DNA of 64,000 bases from Fulvia fulva (GCF_020509005.1 NC_063013.1:4278001-4342000); one strand, 5' to 3'; shown: positions 11,489-25,373, numbered from the stretch's first letter. Notes: generated by a model from the letters alone, not told the origin. Made by a program: numbers and translations.

Positions 11489-11576
11489 ATATATATATAT
11501 ATATATTGTTTATTATACTATTATAGAGCGTATTGGCCTATATAGCTATACTACCTACTTCTAGTTATAAAGGGGA
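11489..11576 (-). mobile_element. LINE-2 3' end, left of the Gypsy-1 insertion
   Basis: A TA-repeat tail and a short 3' UTR. The stretch containing TATTGGCCTATATAG resembles TATCCGGCCTATGCAG of the LINE B 3' UTR. It continues at 18890, where the GGGAAACTCG sequence parallels the GGGAAACCCG of the other LINEs. Gypsy-1 therefore split LINE-2 in its 3' UTR. The left edge is approximate. Confidence 0.65.
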
Positions 11577-11760
11577 TATAAGGGCGCGCGTACTATAGGG
11601 TCCGAGAGAGATAGTTATTGTTCTACGAAGCTACGAAAGAGGAGCGCGAGGCGCGGCGAAGTTATATAGTTATACTAAGCCGGGCTAACCCGATATAGAA
11701 GGTCCGCGGACTAGCCGGGCCGACGCTTCGGTAGTAAAGGGTCGCGGGTAGCCCGTAATA
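11577..11760 (-). repeat. Gypsy-1 3' LTR
   Basis: 184 bp, with ends that read as TG...CA after undoing RIP (now TATAAGGG...CCCGTAATA on the + strand). It differs from the 5' LTR at about nine positions, two of which are adjacent CG-to-TA double changes. Confidence 0.92.
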
Positions 11761-14700
11761 GTACCCCCCCTCTTAAAAGTCGTCTTAGTCCTCTAAGCGT
11801 CTATATTTACTCGTACGCCTACCGTCTTATACGGCCACTTACTCGTTAAACTCTATACCCTTATAAAAGCCTAGTTATCCTCTAGATCTTACTCTATCTA
11901 CCGTATAGCCTCCTTATCTTTAGCCTTTATTGTTTACGAAATACGTTACTTAGTTAGCTAGTACGCCCTAGGCCTAAGCCTATCTTTAGCGAACACTCGC
12001 GTATAATCCTTATAACTACGGTTAGGTATTATTATAGGCCCTACGGGTCCTACTCGAGTATCGGTATAACTACCGTTACGGTCGTAGAGCTAAGGGCGGC
12101 GAGTTTTACTTATACCGGTGACCCTAGTTACGAGAGTAGGCTTTCCCGTAACCTGACTTATATAGCGGTACGTAGTAAATATATACGGATTAGATTCTAT
12201 TAAAGGTAAGGCTCGAGTCGACTTATTCGTAACGGTATCTCTATTAATCCTAATCGTATTAAGTCCGAGTACCTTAGCGTCTAGCGGTAACTAGTTAAAT
12301 AGAGCTACAAAACCTATAGGCGTAGACAACTCCGGCCGGTTATAGTAAAAGTCTATAATAGCGGCGGCTACCGTCGTAAATAGGTCCTTAGTAGGTTACT
12401 AAGTTTTACTATCCTCTATGTCCTAATATCCGACCTATCGTACCTTATACTATATATCGACCTTACGCTTATACCCCTTCTTTACCTTCCTAGTACGCTT
12501 CCTCGTATATATATCTAAGATCTTATCTACCTCGTACTCGATCGCCGTAGGTACCGCTATAATATCGGCCTCGGTATTAGCTTCCGTCGTATTAGGAACT
12601 ATAACTACGAGTAGCGGCGGTATAAGGTACTGTCCCTCTAGCGGCGGTAGGTTAGTATCGTCGGCGCGCTATAGTAGCGACGTATAGAAATAGTTATCGA
12701 GTCTAGCTAACGTATCGGAGAGCTTTAGCTTATAGGAGAGCTTCGAGGGCATGACTTTTACGATCTAGTATAGTCTAGTATATCGTCGATCTAGTTTCTT
12801 AGAAGGGCGTATCGTACGGATATTCTTCGTACTAAGGAATACCTAATCGCCTACCTTATAGTCGGGCGAGATACGGCGATATCGGTTAGCGGCCTTAGCT
12901 TATAAGGCTTAGGACATTCTTATATTCTCTTAGAGGAACTGATATAGCTCGTAAAGGCGTCGGGCGAATACTTCGGCGGATTTGCTATCGAGTCGCTAAA
13001 GAGTCGTTATCTAGCGGCGATCCCCGCCTACCTATAAGTCGATACGTTCCGTAAACTCGGGGTTATATCTAAGGTTTACGTAGAAAGGTAAGACACCGGT
13101 AGTCTCTAATACGTAGTTATTAATAGCAAACTAAGCTAGGTATAGCTATTTAGCCTAGTCGCTCTATACCTTATTAACGTAGGCGCGTAAGTACTATTCT
13201 ATATTCTAATTAGTACGCTTAGACTGACCGTCCGTCTCGGGGTAATATAATGAACTTAGCTTACGTTAAATCCGTAGTATCTTATATAACTACTTCTAGA
13301 AAGTTACGATAAACTGTTTTCCTCTATTAGAGGTGATCGTGTCCGGGAGCCTACGTCGACTAAATACGTACTTTAAGAATAGGCGCGCTATATTCTTCGC
13401 CGTTATAGCTCTAATAGGAATAAGTTCTACTTCTTTCGTTAGGCGGTCCGTAACGGTTATAATGTTGTTATAAGTCATACCGTCGAGTTCGCTATCTAGT
13501 AAGTCTACTATAAAGTCGACTAATATATAGCGCTAAGGTCGTTCTAGTATAGAAAGTAGATATAATAATCTAGGTAGTTAGGTATATAGAGATTTCGTCG
13601 TACGGTATACTCGGTAATTTACGGTATATCTACGTACTAATCTTACTAAGCTAGGCTAGTAAAATTCACGTACTACAAGCTTATATATACGGGCTCTACT
13701 AGGATAGCCTACTACTAGTACGTCGTAGTTCATCTTTACTATTCGAGTCCGTAGCTTCTAGTTATCCGGTACCTATAAGCTCTAGTCGCCGTACTAATTA
13801 CGGACGTAGAGTATATCTCCTTCTACCTTATAGTATACTAGGTATACCTTCGCCTTTTAAAGAAGTAGCGGGATTAGGTTACCTTTCTATAGTATCTTAA
13901 TTACTACCTTAAGCTCCTAGTCCACGGCGTACGATATTACTATTCGATACTCGAGTTTAGCTTCGTAATTAGCCTCTATTATAGGCTTCGATACGGTAGT
14001 AGCTTCTACCGGTATAGCGGCTTCGGCTAGTATAAATTCTGTTACTTCTAGGTTTAGTAGAGTTTCCTTCTCTTTAGTAATATCTTCTACGGTTACCCGT
14101 ATAGAGTCGATCTTAAGGAATCGCTTAGGCGGTAGTAACGTCTAGTACTAATACTAATTACGTAGATCGTCTACTCCCTACGGAAGGTCCTAGCTACGTC
14201 TCGTTAGACTATCTAGCTTTATACCTTAAACACCGGGCCTATAGACGATACGGAAGTTGAACTAAGAGAGGAACTTAGCCTACCTCGCCTAACGTCGATT
14301 GAGCTACTTCGTCGTTATAAAGTACTCTAGGTTCTTATAATCTATAAACACTTTGACCGGTTCGATAGTGTTATTATCTACTTCGTAGGCCAATTTAGGC
14401 CTCTACTCTTCAAACGCCTTAATGATAGCTAATAGCTCCTTATTATAGATCTTATAGTTATACTCTTATAGACTTAACTTCTTAGAGTAAAACGCTACCG
14501 GGTATAGGACGCCTTCTTCGTTATATTAGGAGAGGACGCCGGTATTAACGAAATCCGAGGAGTCCGTCTTAACGACTATCTATCTCCTTAGTACGTAATA
14601 TACTAATATGCCCGCTTTACTAAATACTGCCTTTAATACGTCAAACGCCTTCTAGTACTCTAGTATCTAATCGATTCTTCTATTCTTATAGTTACTAGGG

Positions 14701-17700
14701 CTATCGGACTTGGTCAAGTTGGTTAGCGGCGATATAAGTCGCGAGAACGCTTCGATAAACCGTCTATAGAAGTTAACGAAGCCTAGGAACGCTTATATAT
14801 CCTTTAGGTTAGTTAGAGCCTCCTAGCTTTAGATATATTCTAGCTTATCGGGGTCTATTTTAATGCCTCCTAGCGTAATAATTAGGCCTAGGTATTTGAC
14901 TCTCTACTAATAGAATTCGCATTTATTAATATCTACGGTCAACCCGGTATCGCGTAGTTTTATCAAAACCTTTGTTACGTACTCGATATACTCTTCGAGT
15001 ATGTCGCTGAAAATTAGTACATTATCTAGGTATACCGACACGAAGTCGTTAAGGTGTTCCTATAGTATACTATTAATATATGACTAAAACGATGCCGGGC
15101 CGTTATATAGACCAAACGGTGAGACTAGACATTCGTATACTCCGTACCGCGTAGCGAACGCTATTAGCGATTTATGCCCCTCGGTAATACGAAGCTTATT
15201 AAAGGCTACGATAATATCTAGCTTCGTAAAGTACTTCTTACTATATATCCTATTAAGGGTTTCCTAGATCAAAGGTATAGGGTACCTATTCTTAATAGTT
15301 ATTACATTTAGCCCTCGATAGTTAATATATACTCGGAGTCCTCCTCCTAGCTTACGTACTACTAGAATAGGAGCTAGGGACTAGCTTGTCTTCTAACTAG
15401 CCTTACGGACTTTCCCCTCGCTCTCCTACTTAGTAACCTATTTCTTGACTGCTTTATTCTCTTACGGTATAAGCCTATAGGGTTTGCGGTAAGGAGGCTC
15501 TTATAGGCCGTCGGGCTTAATATAGATTTTATAGTTAATACCCGGCCTATAAGGCGGGAGCCCTTTATAGTCTTTAGCTAAGAACGCGTCCGTAATATAA
15601 TAGTACTCGGGCGGAAGCTTCTCCTTCGGGTTGTAGTTAAATTGCTTGTTTAGGAACTAATTAAGGTCGTTAGCTAACATTACGCTTAGCTTTAACTCGC
15701 CGTTACTATCCGTTTCGCTAGACTCGTTACTAGTAGGTAGAATATAGAAGTACTCGGCCCTAGGCCGGTACGTATATATCTCCTAAGCGTGACGACTAAC
15801 GCCTTAATAGTCTACTTTCTTATCGTCGTCTATATATAAGGACGAGACGTTTAACTCCGCCCCTCCTACCGTAAATCCTAGCGACTTCCCGGTAAAGGGC
15901 TCTAGTCCGTATTTCGTACGTTACCGGTATTAGTAGTTTAGGGACTAAACTGTTATCGAAGTCTTCCTATGAAGATAGTGACTAAAGTAGTAGTCTAATC
16001 TAAGGGCCACTTTGCCGGTTTTCTAGAGGATATTAGGGTTGTACTAGCTTAACTAAGGTAGGCCGAGGACGATCTCGTATTCGAGGTCGGTTACGTAGTA
16101 TATTATTTGCTCGTAATAGTAACCGCCGATAATAACGTCGACTAAGGCTACGTATGTAATACGCCTAGTACTCGCCTTCCTATCGCCTAGTATTAAGTTC
16201 TTACTCTAAACTAGGGGTATTAGAGGGATGTTATACTTACGTATATATTTCTAATCGAGAAAGAGAGAGGTTAAAGCAGAATCTAGTAGGCCTCGTGCCT
16301 TTCTATTTTGTATTATTATAGGTAGTACTATATAAGGGTATATATCCGGTAACTATAGTTCTAATATATAGGCCAATATCTTAAGTTCTCCGCTATAGTC
16401 CGTCTCTTATATTCTATACCTCTCGATCTTATACTCTTTCTAATTCTTATTCTAACTACTGTCTACTATACTTAGGTAGTGGCCCCGGCATTTCCCTACT
16501 CGGTAGCGAGGGCGCTTAAGTTCGGAGTCGCGTTACGTAGTCGAGGTAGGCGGTAGTCGCCGTCGTAGCCGTACATCTCGTCCTCGGGGTTACTAGTAAT
16601 ATATAGTCCGATACGGTAACGGAAGTACTTGCCCTACTTCTTTAGATCTTCGCGACCCTCGCGGTTAAGCGGTAGTAGATTCTAAAGGTATACTAGTAAG
16701 TCTTCCTTCTTCTTAATACCTAAGTACTATAGTAGGCGCTATACGATCGCGCCGGTCGCGCTAGCTACGGTAGCTATAGTAGTTATTACGTTACTAGTAG
16801 GGCCTAGGTTCTAGTTACCTCCTCCGCCGCTACTACGAGGGCGGTTATTATCCTACTAAGGGTATAGCTACTCGGTCTCGTAGAAGGTCTCGTCTAACTC
16901 GGTATACTCCTTAATAACATCCTATATACTGTCTAGGCGACGGTTAACCTCTAGGTCGCCGAATGTCTTAATAAAGTACTTACGGTTTAGGCGGTTACGA
17001 TAAAGTATTAGCTCGGTATTATCCCCCTAGTCTATCTAGGTACGTAACTTCGAGTAACGTACGAAGAATACGATAAAGGATTCCTTCTACTACTACTTAT
17101 AGGTTATAATATCGACTATAGCCTTTATAGCTTCGTTCCGGGTACCGTACTATCGAGTTATCTAGTCTAGTAGCTCCTCGCTAGTACTAAACTCGTTATA
17201 TAACTAATGTCCTAAGATAGGGATACGTAGCTTAATAGTAGTCTAGACTTTACTATTAGTCTATCTATATAGGAAGCGGAGGGTATCCTACTCGGTACAG
17301 AAGGTCGCTACTATAAGCTTTAGTAGGATACTTATATACTAACTATCGAAAGATAGGTCGGTATCGTTCTTAAACTTCTTAGGATCTAGTACTCCCTTAC
17401 CGATCTCTATACTACGCTCTAAGGTACGGTCGATATTAATAAGACGCTCGGCGAGGTCTACTAGCGGTATCTATATACGATTAGTACGTCCTCCTCTAGT
17501 ACGTACCGTCTCTTAGCGCTCGTTATAGCGGCGATTATCGCGGCCTCGATCCTTGTCCTTATTGCTACGGCCTAGGCCGTCATTATTATCGTTATCTCTA
17601 CTACTACCCCTACCGCTCCCGGTAGCGGCTTTATAATATATACGCTAAAGCTTCTTAAGGGAGGTCTCTCGCGGGTAAGAGCGCGAGCGTAACGGACTAC

Positions 17701-18705
17701 GGCCTCGACGCCTATTACCGTTAGTAGTGTTATCCTCTATAGCTTAGAGTCGAGTCTTTAAGTTATCGATCTCCTTCTCTAACGCCTAGTTTATACTCTT
17801 AGTATCTTATACCTTCTTCTTAGCCTCTTATACCTTCTTCTTCTCCTTTTCGCTAAGATCGTAAAATTGCTTATATAGATTATTAGCTTACTTATACTTA
17901 TCCTAGACCTCCTTTATCTTAGATAGGTCTAGTACGTTCTTAAGATCCTACACTATCTTCTATAATATAGACTTCTCGGTTCTAAGTATCTAAGAGATAC
18001 GGTCGTATTCGGCGTAGAGGTTACGGTACTAGTCGTTCTAGAGGGCATTTATACGTTATAAGACGTCGACTTACTCGGTAGCGGTCTAAGCGGTATTAAA
18101 TCCTCGTAGGATAAAGTCGTATAAAGTCTTAGGATAGTCTCGGACTAACTCGGCGAGGTCGTTCGCGTCGACGTTCTAGAAATCGCTAGCGGCGATATAT
18201 TCGGCTTTGTCGAGGGAGTAGTAAATAGGTAGTATGTCGTCGCTACCCTTCTCCTAGTACTCCTTTAGCTCGTAGAGTTCTATAAAGTTAATAGCGCCTC
18301 TCTATTCCCTATCGAGTACCTTCTCCTATACTATATCTAACTCCTACTAAAGAGCGACGCCGGTATTAATCGTAATACGCCGGTCGTTATCTTAAGTCTA
18401 GGACTATAGAAAAGATAAGAGATCTAGGAAAAGAGATGTGCGCTTACCTAAGGGCTTTGCCGGTAGTAGTATACCGTTCTAGGTCTATAAGTCCTACTTA
18501 CTCGTTATAGTATCGGTATTAACGCGACCTATTACTATCGCTAAGGTCTTCGCGGCGTTAACTTCTCTAGGCATCTACGTATACGGCGCCTTACCGTGTT
18601 CTACTATACGCTCGTAGTCGCGTGTTCTTTAGTTCTATAAGTCTATTCCTATTATTACGCGTCCCTTACCTAAATCCGTAATCTAGGTAGAGAGGTAGAA
18701 TAAAC
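11761..18705 (-). pseudogene. Gypsy-1 gag-pol remnant
   Basis: The minus strand reads gag in about 18430-16900 with a degraded zinc knuckle near 16480-16520, a protease region near 16300-15950, and RT in about 15600-14700. The catalytic motif at 15021-15032 reads Tyr-Leu-Asp-Asn, the second Asp probably lost through G-to-A change. RNase H follows to about 14200, then integrase. The integrase core is open at 13296-13478 and shows DRLTKEVELIPI and an LPDTITSNRG stretch, where Asn replaces the usual catalytic Asp. Many ambers are present elsewhere. Carboxy-terminal sequence continues to about 11800. Not functional. Confidence 0.8.
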
Positions 18706-18889
18706 TATAAGGGCGCGCGTACTATAGGGTCCGAGAGAGATAGTTATTGTTCTACGAAGCTACGAAAGAGGAGCGCGAGGCCCGGCGAAGTTGTATAGTT
18801 ATACTAAGCCGCGCTAACCCGATACGGAAGGTCCGCGGAATAGCCGGGCCGACGCTTTAGTAGTAAAGGGTCGCGGGCAGCCCGTAATA
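18706..18889 (-). repeat. Gypsy-1 5' LTR
   Basis: 184 bp, partner of the LTR at 11577-11760 and followed by the second TSD copy GGGGA. Transcription of the element would have started here and run leftward. Confidence 0.92.
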
Positions 18890-18959
18890 GGGGAAACTCG
18901 TATTATAGAGTAAAAACCCCTCTCCTCTCCTATTCGTTCTTAACCTTACCTTCTTTTGT

Positions 18960-21900
18960 ATTTTCCTTATTAAGGGTATACTAGTATTATAGGCCTACCC
19001 TAATAACTACCCTATCTATACCTCCTTGACCTCCCGCCTCTTCTCTATCTACTCCTCCGTCTTACTAGCTAGCGCGAACTATTTAAGAAAGCCCTACTAT
19101 AGTACCTACTATACTATCCGTCTTACGTCTCGCTTATCCGTTACGATTAACTAGTAGTCGCGTCTTACTACCTTAGCTCTCTACTAGCCTCGTCCTTCTA
19201 CCTATTACGGGCACCGTAGTATTATATACTCCGGGTTCTATAACGGGTAGTCATACTAGTATACTAGGCTAGATACGTCCGGGACTTTCCTTTAATATAG
19301 GTAGGCCCTTAACCCGATATATTTAGACCTAATCTATATCGCGATACTTACTTTAGCCCTTATTAGGTTACGGTAGAGTAGGTAGTTATGTCTCTAGAAG
19401 GAGCGTAAGGCTAGGGGTCCTCGACTTAGTAGGGGATTCTCTTTCTATTCCTATTCCTAAAGGTAGCCCGCTACCTACTCTACGAGGCTTTACGTCTTTA
19501 CCTTATTACCCTTTTTCCTCCGTACCTTTTACTCCTCCTCCTTCCTCTCTAGCTACTCCTAGGTTCGCTTAACGACTTTAAACGTATATAGGTCGTCTCA
19601 CTTTTAGCTTTAACGTACCCTAAGGCTAGGTAGTTGGTCGTACCTCCTAGCGATCTTCTCCGTAGAGTCCCGAATAGCTTATTATACTAGATAATCCGCC
19701 GTCTTCCTAGCATATTAGATCCTCATTCCCTTAATATAATGTTTAATCGGGGGGGACCCTATCTCTACCTCCGCTACTCTCGTTAGCGTTATCTTATAGG
19801 CTCCTAGTATCCGTCTAAGGTTCGCGGCCTACGTCCGGTTTAGAGGTCCCTCTATCCGCTTCGGGATTAGTTTACCTACTCCTCCTATCCCCTATATCTA
19901 GGCCCCGTAGAGCATTACTAGTTTTACGATCGTCTTATATATAATCCTTGCCTTATTAAACGTAGCTCCCTATATTAACGTTATAAGTCTAGTTATTATA
20001 GCCTCGTTAACCTAGGCTCTATTCTAGACTTTCCTAATCTAGGGGTTCTAGCTAAGCTTAGGGTCTAGCTAGATTCCTAGGACTCGTAATTTAGGAGAGG
20101 GCTTCGTTACGTAACCCTAGATAGTTACCGTTACTTATATATTATAGTAGGTTCTTGCCTTACTAAAGTAGATAAGCTAGTACTTTTCCGGGGCGAAACG
20201 GGTGCCGTATCGATATACCTATTCCTCGTATACCTTGTGTCTTTCTATAAGTAGCCGGTAGTTTTCTTCGGTCGTCGTTAACTAGACTAGGATGTTCGTA
20301 TCGTTAACGAAGCCCGAGGCCGACGTCTATAGTAAGGTAAGTAGTAGGATTAGGTCCGCTATAAAGATTAAGAAGAGAATCAGAGATAGTATTAAGCCCT
20401 AGGAGATTCTATATTCTATATATATAAGGTTGCTCCCCTTTTACTTTCTAAAGATAATCTACGTTATTCTCTCCTTAAGGAAGGAGTTCACGAAACTTAT
20501 TGCCTACCGCGGGATTCCTTTTTGCCGTAGGATATAGAGGAGTCGCTCGTAGGAGACGTTATCGAATGCCCCTAAGATATCGAGAGACAATAGTAATATA
20601 ACCCTATTCTATTTATAGTACTAGAGAGTATAAATCTGTTTGCTAATAAGCTCTATAGCCGTTAGGGTAGATCATTTACTCCTACTACCTATCTATGTCT
20701 CTAGGAGTAGGTTATTATCCTCGACGAGCTATATAATTCCTTTTACTACTACCTTCTCTAGTATCTTTCCGATTATAATTAGAAGTACGATCGGCCTATA
20801 GGACTTTAGCTTTATATAGTCTTCCTTCTATAGCTTCTTTAGGACGACTATAAGGGACCGTCTAAATAGCCGTAGGTAGTACCCCTTACGTAGGTAAGCT
20901 ATAAATAGTTTGGCGAGGTATAGGGCGACCTCTTCTTTATATTCTTTAAGGAGGAGGCTTAGGATACCGTCGGGTCCCGGGGCCTTACGGCCCTTTAGCT
21001 TTTCTATAATCTCCTTTGTCTCCTCCTCGCCTACTATCTAGTATATATCGAGTAGCTCCGGGTAGATCGTTCCCTCTATATCCGTTAGGTCGGCCGTTAC
21101 CTATATCGTAAAGAAGTAGTCGGCGAACGCCTTCGCCTTCCCTTCCGGCGTAGTCTATATTATGCCTATCGTATCCTAGATTAGGGGGAATTACGCTGTC
21201 CTATCCCCGTCTCCGGCCCTTACCTACTTTACGAGCCGCTATATCTCCTCCGTGTTCTCTATTACGAGACCTACTATTACCCTCTAGTCTTATCGCTTAT
21301 CTCTTCGTATTTAGGCCTTCTTTGCCTAACTTGCTTCCTAGTACTCGTCCTACGCTTCTTAGCTTTACTCCTTTGTCTATTTTCGCCTTAACCTCCTTAT
21401 ATCCTTAACTTTAGCTAAGTACTCTAGGGTCTAGAAGGGCTTCTAGTGCTTCGAGGGCCTTAGTTCTAGTATATATTCCTCGGCCGCCTACTATATCGTC
21501 GTTATTATCTATTCTACCGTACTATTAAGCTCGGCTTCCGTCTCCCCGAGGCTAGTATTATTTAGGTACTATTTAAGTAGATTCCGGATCTCCTCCTAGG
21601 GAGCTTTTTTCTAGTTAAGGCGCTTTTCACCCCGAAGCTCCTCTTCTATCCCTATTACTATCGTTATCTAGATAGGGATGTAGTCTAACCCTACCTCTAG
21701 GGTAAGGTTCGGTCTATACTCTACTAGCCTTATTACTACGTCCCTCGATAGGAAGTATAGGTCGATAGTACTCGCGCTTGTTCTTACCTTCTACGTCTCT
21801 ATACCCTTTAGAGTTACGAGCTCTTTATCCCTACTTTCCGTAATCTCTAGGAGCTTACTACCTAGATATACGTAAGGGGGGGGTGAGTTCTAGACCCTAC

Positions 21901-22360
21901 ATTAGGTAGTAGAGGTTAAAGTCGCCTAGGAGGATATAGTTTATGTCCCCTTAGTTAAGTACCTAGTCAAGTCGTACTAGCGTACCGAGGTCTCTACTCG
22001 TTCTTCCCTAAGGAGGAGGGTTATAGACGTTATATATCTAGATAGGTCCTTAACTCGTAGTGATTTAGATAGTCGTAATGTCTCCTTAACTCCCTTCTAG
22101 GTACGAGACTACCTTCTAGGCGTCCGTACGTAATACTTTACTAACATATATATATGTCCTTAGGGTATAGCCTATGCCTCCCTCGATAGCTATATAGTAC
22201 CGTAGGTCGGTATAGGTAGTAGGTCTTCGAGTATATAGGTTTATCTATAGCTCCTATATCGCTACGATATAATGCCTTTAGTCGTCGAGTTCCTAGAGGA
22301 AGTAGAGCTAAACCTTATCCTTACTTTTATTCACGTTATACTATATAATAGTAAGGTTGG
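18960..22360 (-). pseudogene. LINE-2 ORF2 (endonuclease-RT) remnant
   Basis: The minus strand begins with a degraded IIQYNVNKSKDK (Gln now TAG) near 22350-22310. The KAPGPDGI motif lies near 20960-20990 and the RT catalytic box at 20300-20311 reads Phe-Val-Asn-Asp instead of FVDD, a change expected from G-to-A mutation. The tail near 19200 contains the Cys-rich end typical of the family. Amber codons are frequent. No coding potential remains. Confidence 0.75.
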
Positions 22361-22379
22361 CTTATATTATTATTACGGA

Positions 22380-23640
22380 CTAGCTAGGATAAGGTCTATT
22401 AGGGTACTCGTTAGCTATATAGCTCCTTCGTTTGTCGCGCTATCCTATTAGGTTAGTTAGCGTTCGGTTATTAGGGGGTACTAGAAGATTTGTATCTATC
22501 TAGCTTTATTTACCGCTCTCTATAGCCCCCTTAGGCGTCCCGGCGGCGGGTAAGTACTCTACTATATATTTTGTATCGCTTCGTCTATCCTTTTCCTCTT
22601 TACGGCCTCGAATCCTCTATACTAGGAATTACCGAGCGTTAGTATATAGTACCTCGCCGGGGTTATTAACCTAGCCTAGCGGGCCTTTTCTTACGCTACT
22701 ATCCTAATAGGGCATTAGTTCGAGTATACCGGGTATTTACGGCCGTAGTACGCGTACCTCGATTCCTCCTATAGGCATTATTTCCCCTAACACGGTCCTA
22801 TAGTATAGGTACTAAGGGGTCTTCTCGGTACACTTTAGCGCGATATAGCCGTATTACTAGTAGTTAAAGCATTAGAGTACTCTATAGCTCCTCTTATATA
22901 TCTCCGTATCGAGGCGTTCGTATTACTAGAATAGTCCTCCTTCTAGGACCTAGTTCGCTTATTCCGCGGTAGCTATCTAGATAATTAGAGAGTAGTACGT
23001 CTTAGTAGCTTCGACGTTCTTATTTAGCTACGCTACTTTAGTAAAGCGTACTCCCGGTAAGGTGTTCTAGTTCTATATCTAGAGTAGGGCGAGGTCGTTC
23101 TCTACCCTAAAGGTCCTTAGTACCCTATAGGCTATTACCGTAAACTACTAGTAAGAGACCTTTACCGACCTCGCTACCTTAACTATCTAGTCCTTAAGGG
23201 TCTCGAGCTTTTGTCGGTCTGTCTCCTATACTATAAAGAGGCGTATTACTCCTCTAGGCTCGATTTTAGCTCCTACTATCTCCTTCTAGCTAAACCTATC
23301 TACTAGCTCCTTACTTATTAGGCCCTCTAGCTCTCGCTTCTCCTCCGGGTCCGTAACGTATACCCTAATAGCGTTATTTATCCTTTAGGTCTTCAAGTTA
23401 GGGGAGTTAGCTACTACGTTTATCTATATAGGAGTATACTAGGTAGTAGCTTTCTATATTATCTACGAGATTACTCTTAGAATCTTATGTTCGAGTGCCT
23501 TAAGGGCTCCGAGGAGTTGGGCGATCGTGCTCTTATATACCTTAGCTAGGCGCTTATCTACTTCGAGTATCTCTTAAGCCTCTTTATAGAGGTCCTTCTA
23601 TATAGAGGTTTAGTTAACCCGGAGGGGTGGCTTACTCTAT
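22380..23640 (-). pseudogene. LINE-2 ORF1 remnant
   Basis: Degraded ORF1, upstream of and adjoining ORF2. It aligns by eye, at clearly lower identity, with the LINE-3 ORF1 pieces at 24800-25188 and 36789-37300. Cys/His residues of the zinc knuckles would fall in the 22600-22900 part but are largely lost. Start position uncertain. Confidence 0.55.
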
Positions 23641-24195
23641 GTTTATAGTCGCGATTACTATAGCTATTACTAGTCTAGCTATTGTTACTAGCTATACTAT
23701 TACTAGCTTAGTAGTAGTGTACTTTATGTCTGTTTTTAGTAGGCGTAGGTTTCCCTTATAAGTTACTTAATACTCGCTAGCTAGGCTTCTAGTCTAGAGT
23801 CTATAGCTCTAGTTCGCCTTCTCCTTTTCGAGAGGACTAGCGGGCGGCCGTCTAGATTATAGCGTAAGGTCTTATAAGTATTCTATATATTACGCGAGCT
23901 GTATACGTTAAGGGTATATAGTAGGTTTATAGTGAATTACTAGTATAGCTTATAATCTAAGTTAGGTAATATTCTAGCTAAGTTTCGGCTAGTCTAGAAG
24001 GGGGTTAGGGCCGTAGCTAAGCTATAGAAATAGGGTGACTAGAACCTCGAAATAGGCTAGCTTTAGAGCTATATATCTCGATAGGTATCCGGTACGGACA
24101 GTTACTTTATACGTTCCTAAGTTACTCTTTATACGCGCTATTAAATGCGCCGTATTTAGTAATACGATAGATATTTACGAGTATATACTATTATA
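23641..24195 (-). other. Probable 5' untranslated leader of LINE-2
   Basis: About 550 bp without readable protein on either strand, located between the ORF1 remnant and the first base of LINE-3 homology. Position suggests a LINE promoter/leader, but no motif was recognised. Confidence 0.35.
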
Positions 24196-24505
24196 TATAT
24201 AGTTAGTCTCTAGGCTACCTTCTATATTACTTATTAGATTGTCTTCGGGATTTAGTATAATAGCGCTTTTAGCGCTCCTAGTAGCTATACTATAGTGTTC
24301 TTATATATACGGGCTAGGTGTTTGTTATCCCCTAGTAAGTTTTCCGCCTCCGTATATAGGGTCGTCTACGCTATATTATTTATAGTTAGCCTCTACTTTC
24401 TTTATAGTAGGCCTTAGCTTATATCCTAGGTTTTTCCTTAGTTTATTCCTCGGCTTAGCTCTTAGTACTAAATGTTCGTAAGGCTATAGCTCTTATTAGT
24501 TACTA
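24196..24505 (-). repeat. LINE-3 5' fragment, second copy
   Basis: About 310 bp nearly identical to 37029-37332. The paired match stops at GTTAC, where Copia-2 enters the other copy, so this fragment may extend a little further right. It shows that the block holds two partial copies of the LINE-3 5' region. Confidence 0.7.
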
Positions 24506-25188
24506 TCCTCCGGTACTATTCGGGGTAAGGTCGCGCTTCCTAATTAGGTAGTTATCCTCCGTAGCTCCGTAACTCTAGGGTCTATAGTTAGGGGAACGGA
24601 ACCTTAGTTTTAGGGTTCTTTATACTACGATTACGCTACCGCTAGCGTACGCGGGTCGCTACTACTTAAGTAGATTACTCGTCTTAATAAGGGCTATTAA
24701 ATAGATAGTCCTTATTGATAAATTAGGAATCCGATCCTATACCGTATTATATATACCTACCCTCCTTTTTTAGGCATTCCCTTCCCTAGTATAGGCCTAC
24801 GTAGTAGGGGTACCTTAGGGTCTTCTCTCCGTATTTTAGGACTTTATAACTATACTACTAGTATTGGAAGTATTATATTACCCTATAGCTACTCTAATAG
24901 ATCTCCGTGTCTATTCTCTCGTAGTTCTAGAATAGCCGATTATCTAGTATCTAGTTAGCTTATTCCGCTATCTCTACCTAGATAATAAGTAATAAATACG
25001 TCTTCTCTCGGTCTACTGTCTTATATAACTATACCGCCTTCGTAAGTCGTACTCCTAGGGATATATTCTAGTTCTATACTTAGAGTTAGGGAAGGTCTTC
25101 GACCTTAGATATCCTAGGGACCCCGTAGACAATAACGGTATACTATTAGTAGGAGACTCGTACCGACTTTACGACTTTAGTAGTCTAC
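24506..25188 (-). pseudogene. LINE-3 ORF1 remnant, left of Gypsy-2
   Basis: The minus strand is homologous to the LINE-2 ORF1 (compare 24790-25188 with 22800-23190). The reading continues across Gypsy-2 at 36789, which lies directly after its TSD. No ORF2 follows, so the LINE is lacking its 3' half here. RIP-type composition throughout. Confidence 0.55.
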
Positions 25189-25373
25189 TATTACCGTACC
25201 GGCGTATATTTACTTAAACCCGCGGGTACGTACCTAGACCCCGCGCCCGCTAACTAATCCGACTAGCGGCTTAGCGCCCGTATATAACTCTCGCGCCCTC
25301 CGCGCCTCTCTTAGATAGAATATCTATTCGACTTATACCTTACCCGACTACGTACTTATACCTACTTATAATA
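25189..25373 (+). repeat. Gypsy-2 5' LTR
   Basis: 185 bp, TATTACCG...CTTATAATA, reading as TG...CA after undoing RIP. It differs from the 3' LTR at six positions, four of which form two adjacent CG-to-TA changes. Confidence 0.92.

Larger units (their letters stand above)
11577..18889 (-). mobile_element. Gypsy-1, full-length Metaviridae element, RIP-mutated
   Basis: Complete 7.3-kb element with 184-bp LTRs at 11577-11760 and 18706-18889 and a perfect 5-bp TSD GGGGA (11572-11576 and 18890-18894). On the minus strand the order is gag, protease, RT, RNase H, integrase, the Ty3/Gypsy order. A purine-rich tract next to the left LTR (complement of 11762-11778) is the expected polypurine tract and confirms orientation. 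All reading frames are broken by TAG codons. It sits in the 3' UTR of LINE-2. Confidence 0.92.
18890..24195 (-). mobile_element. LINE-2, main body, RIP-mutated
   Basis: Tad1/I-like LINE of a family distinct from A/B, C and D, in minus orientation. It has a 3' UTR next to Gypsy-1, ORF2 in about 22360-18960, ORF1 in about 23640-22380, and an apparently non-coding 5' leader to about 24195. Because the leader and both ORFs are present, it may be close to full length. No TSD was established; the 5' edge is set by the start of LINE-3 homology at about 24196. Confidence 0.7.

Noticed and set aside
11489..24210. A TSD for LINE-2
   Set aside because: Both edges are TA-rich (around 11480-11510 and 24175-24200) and give several equally weak matches, so no duplication can be claimed.
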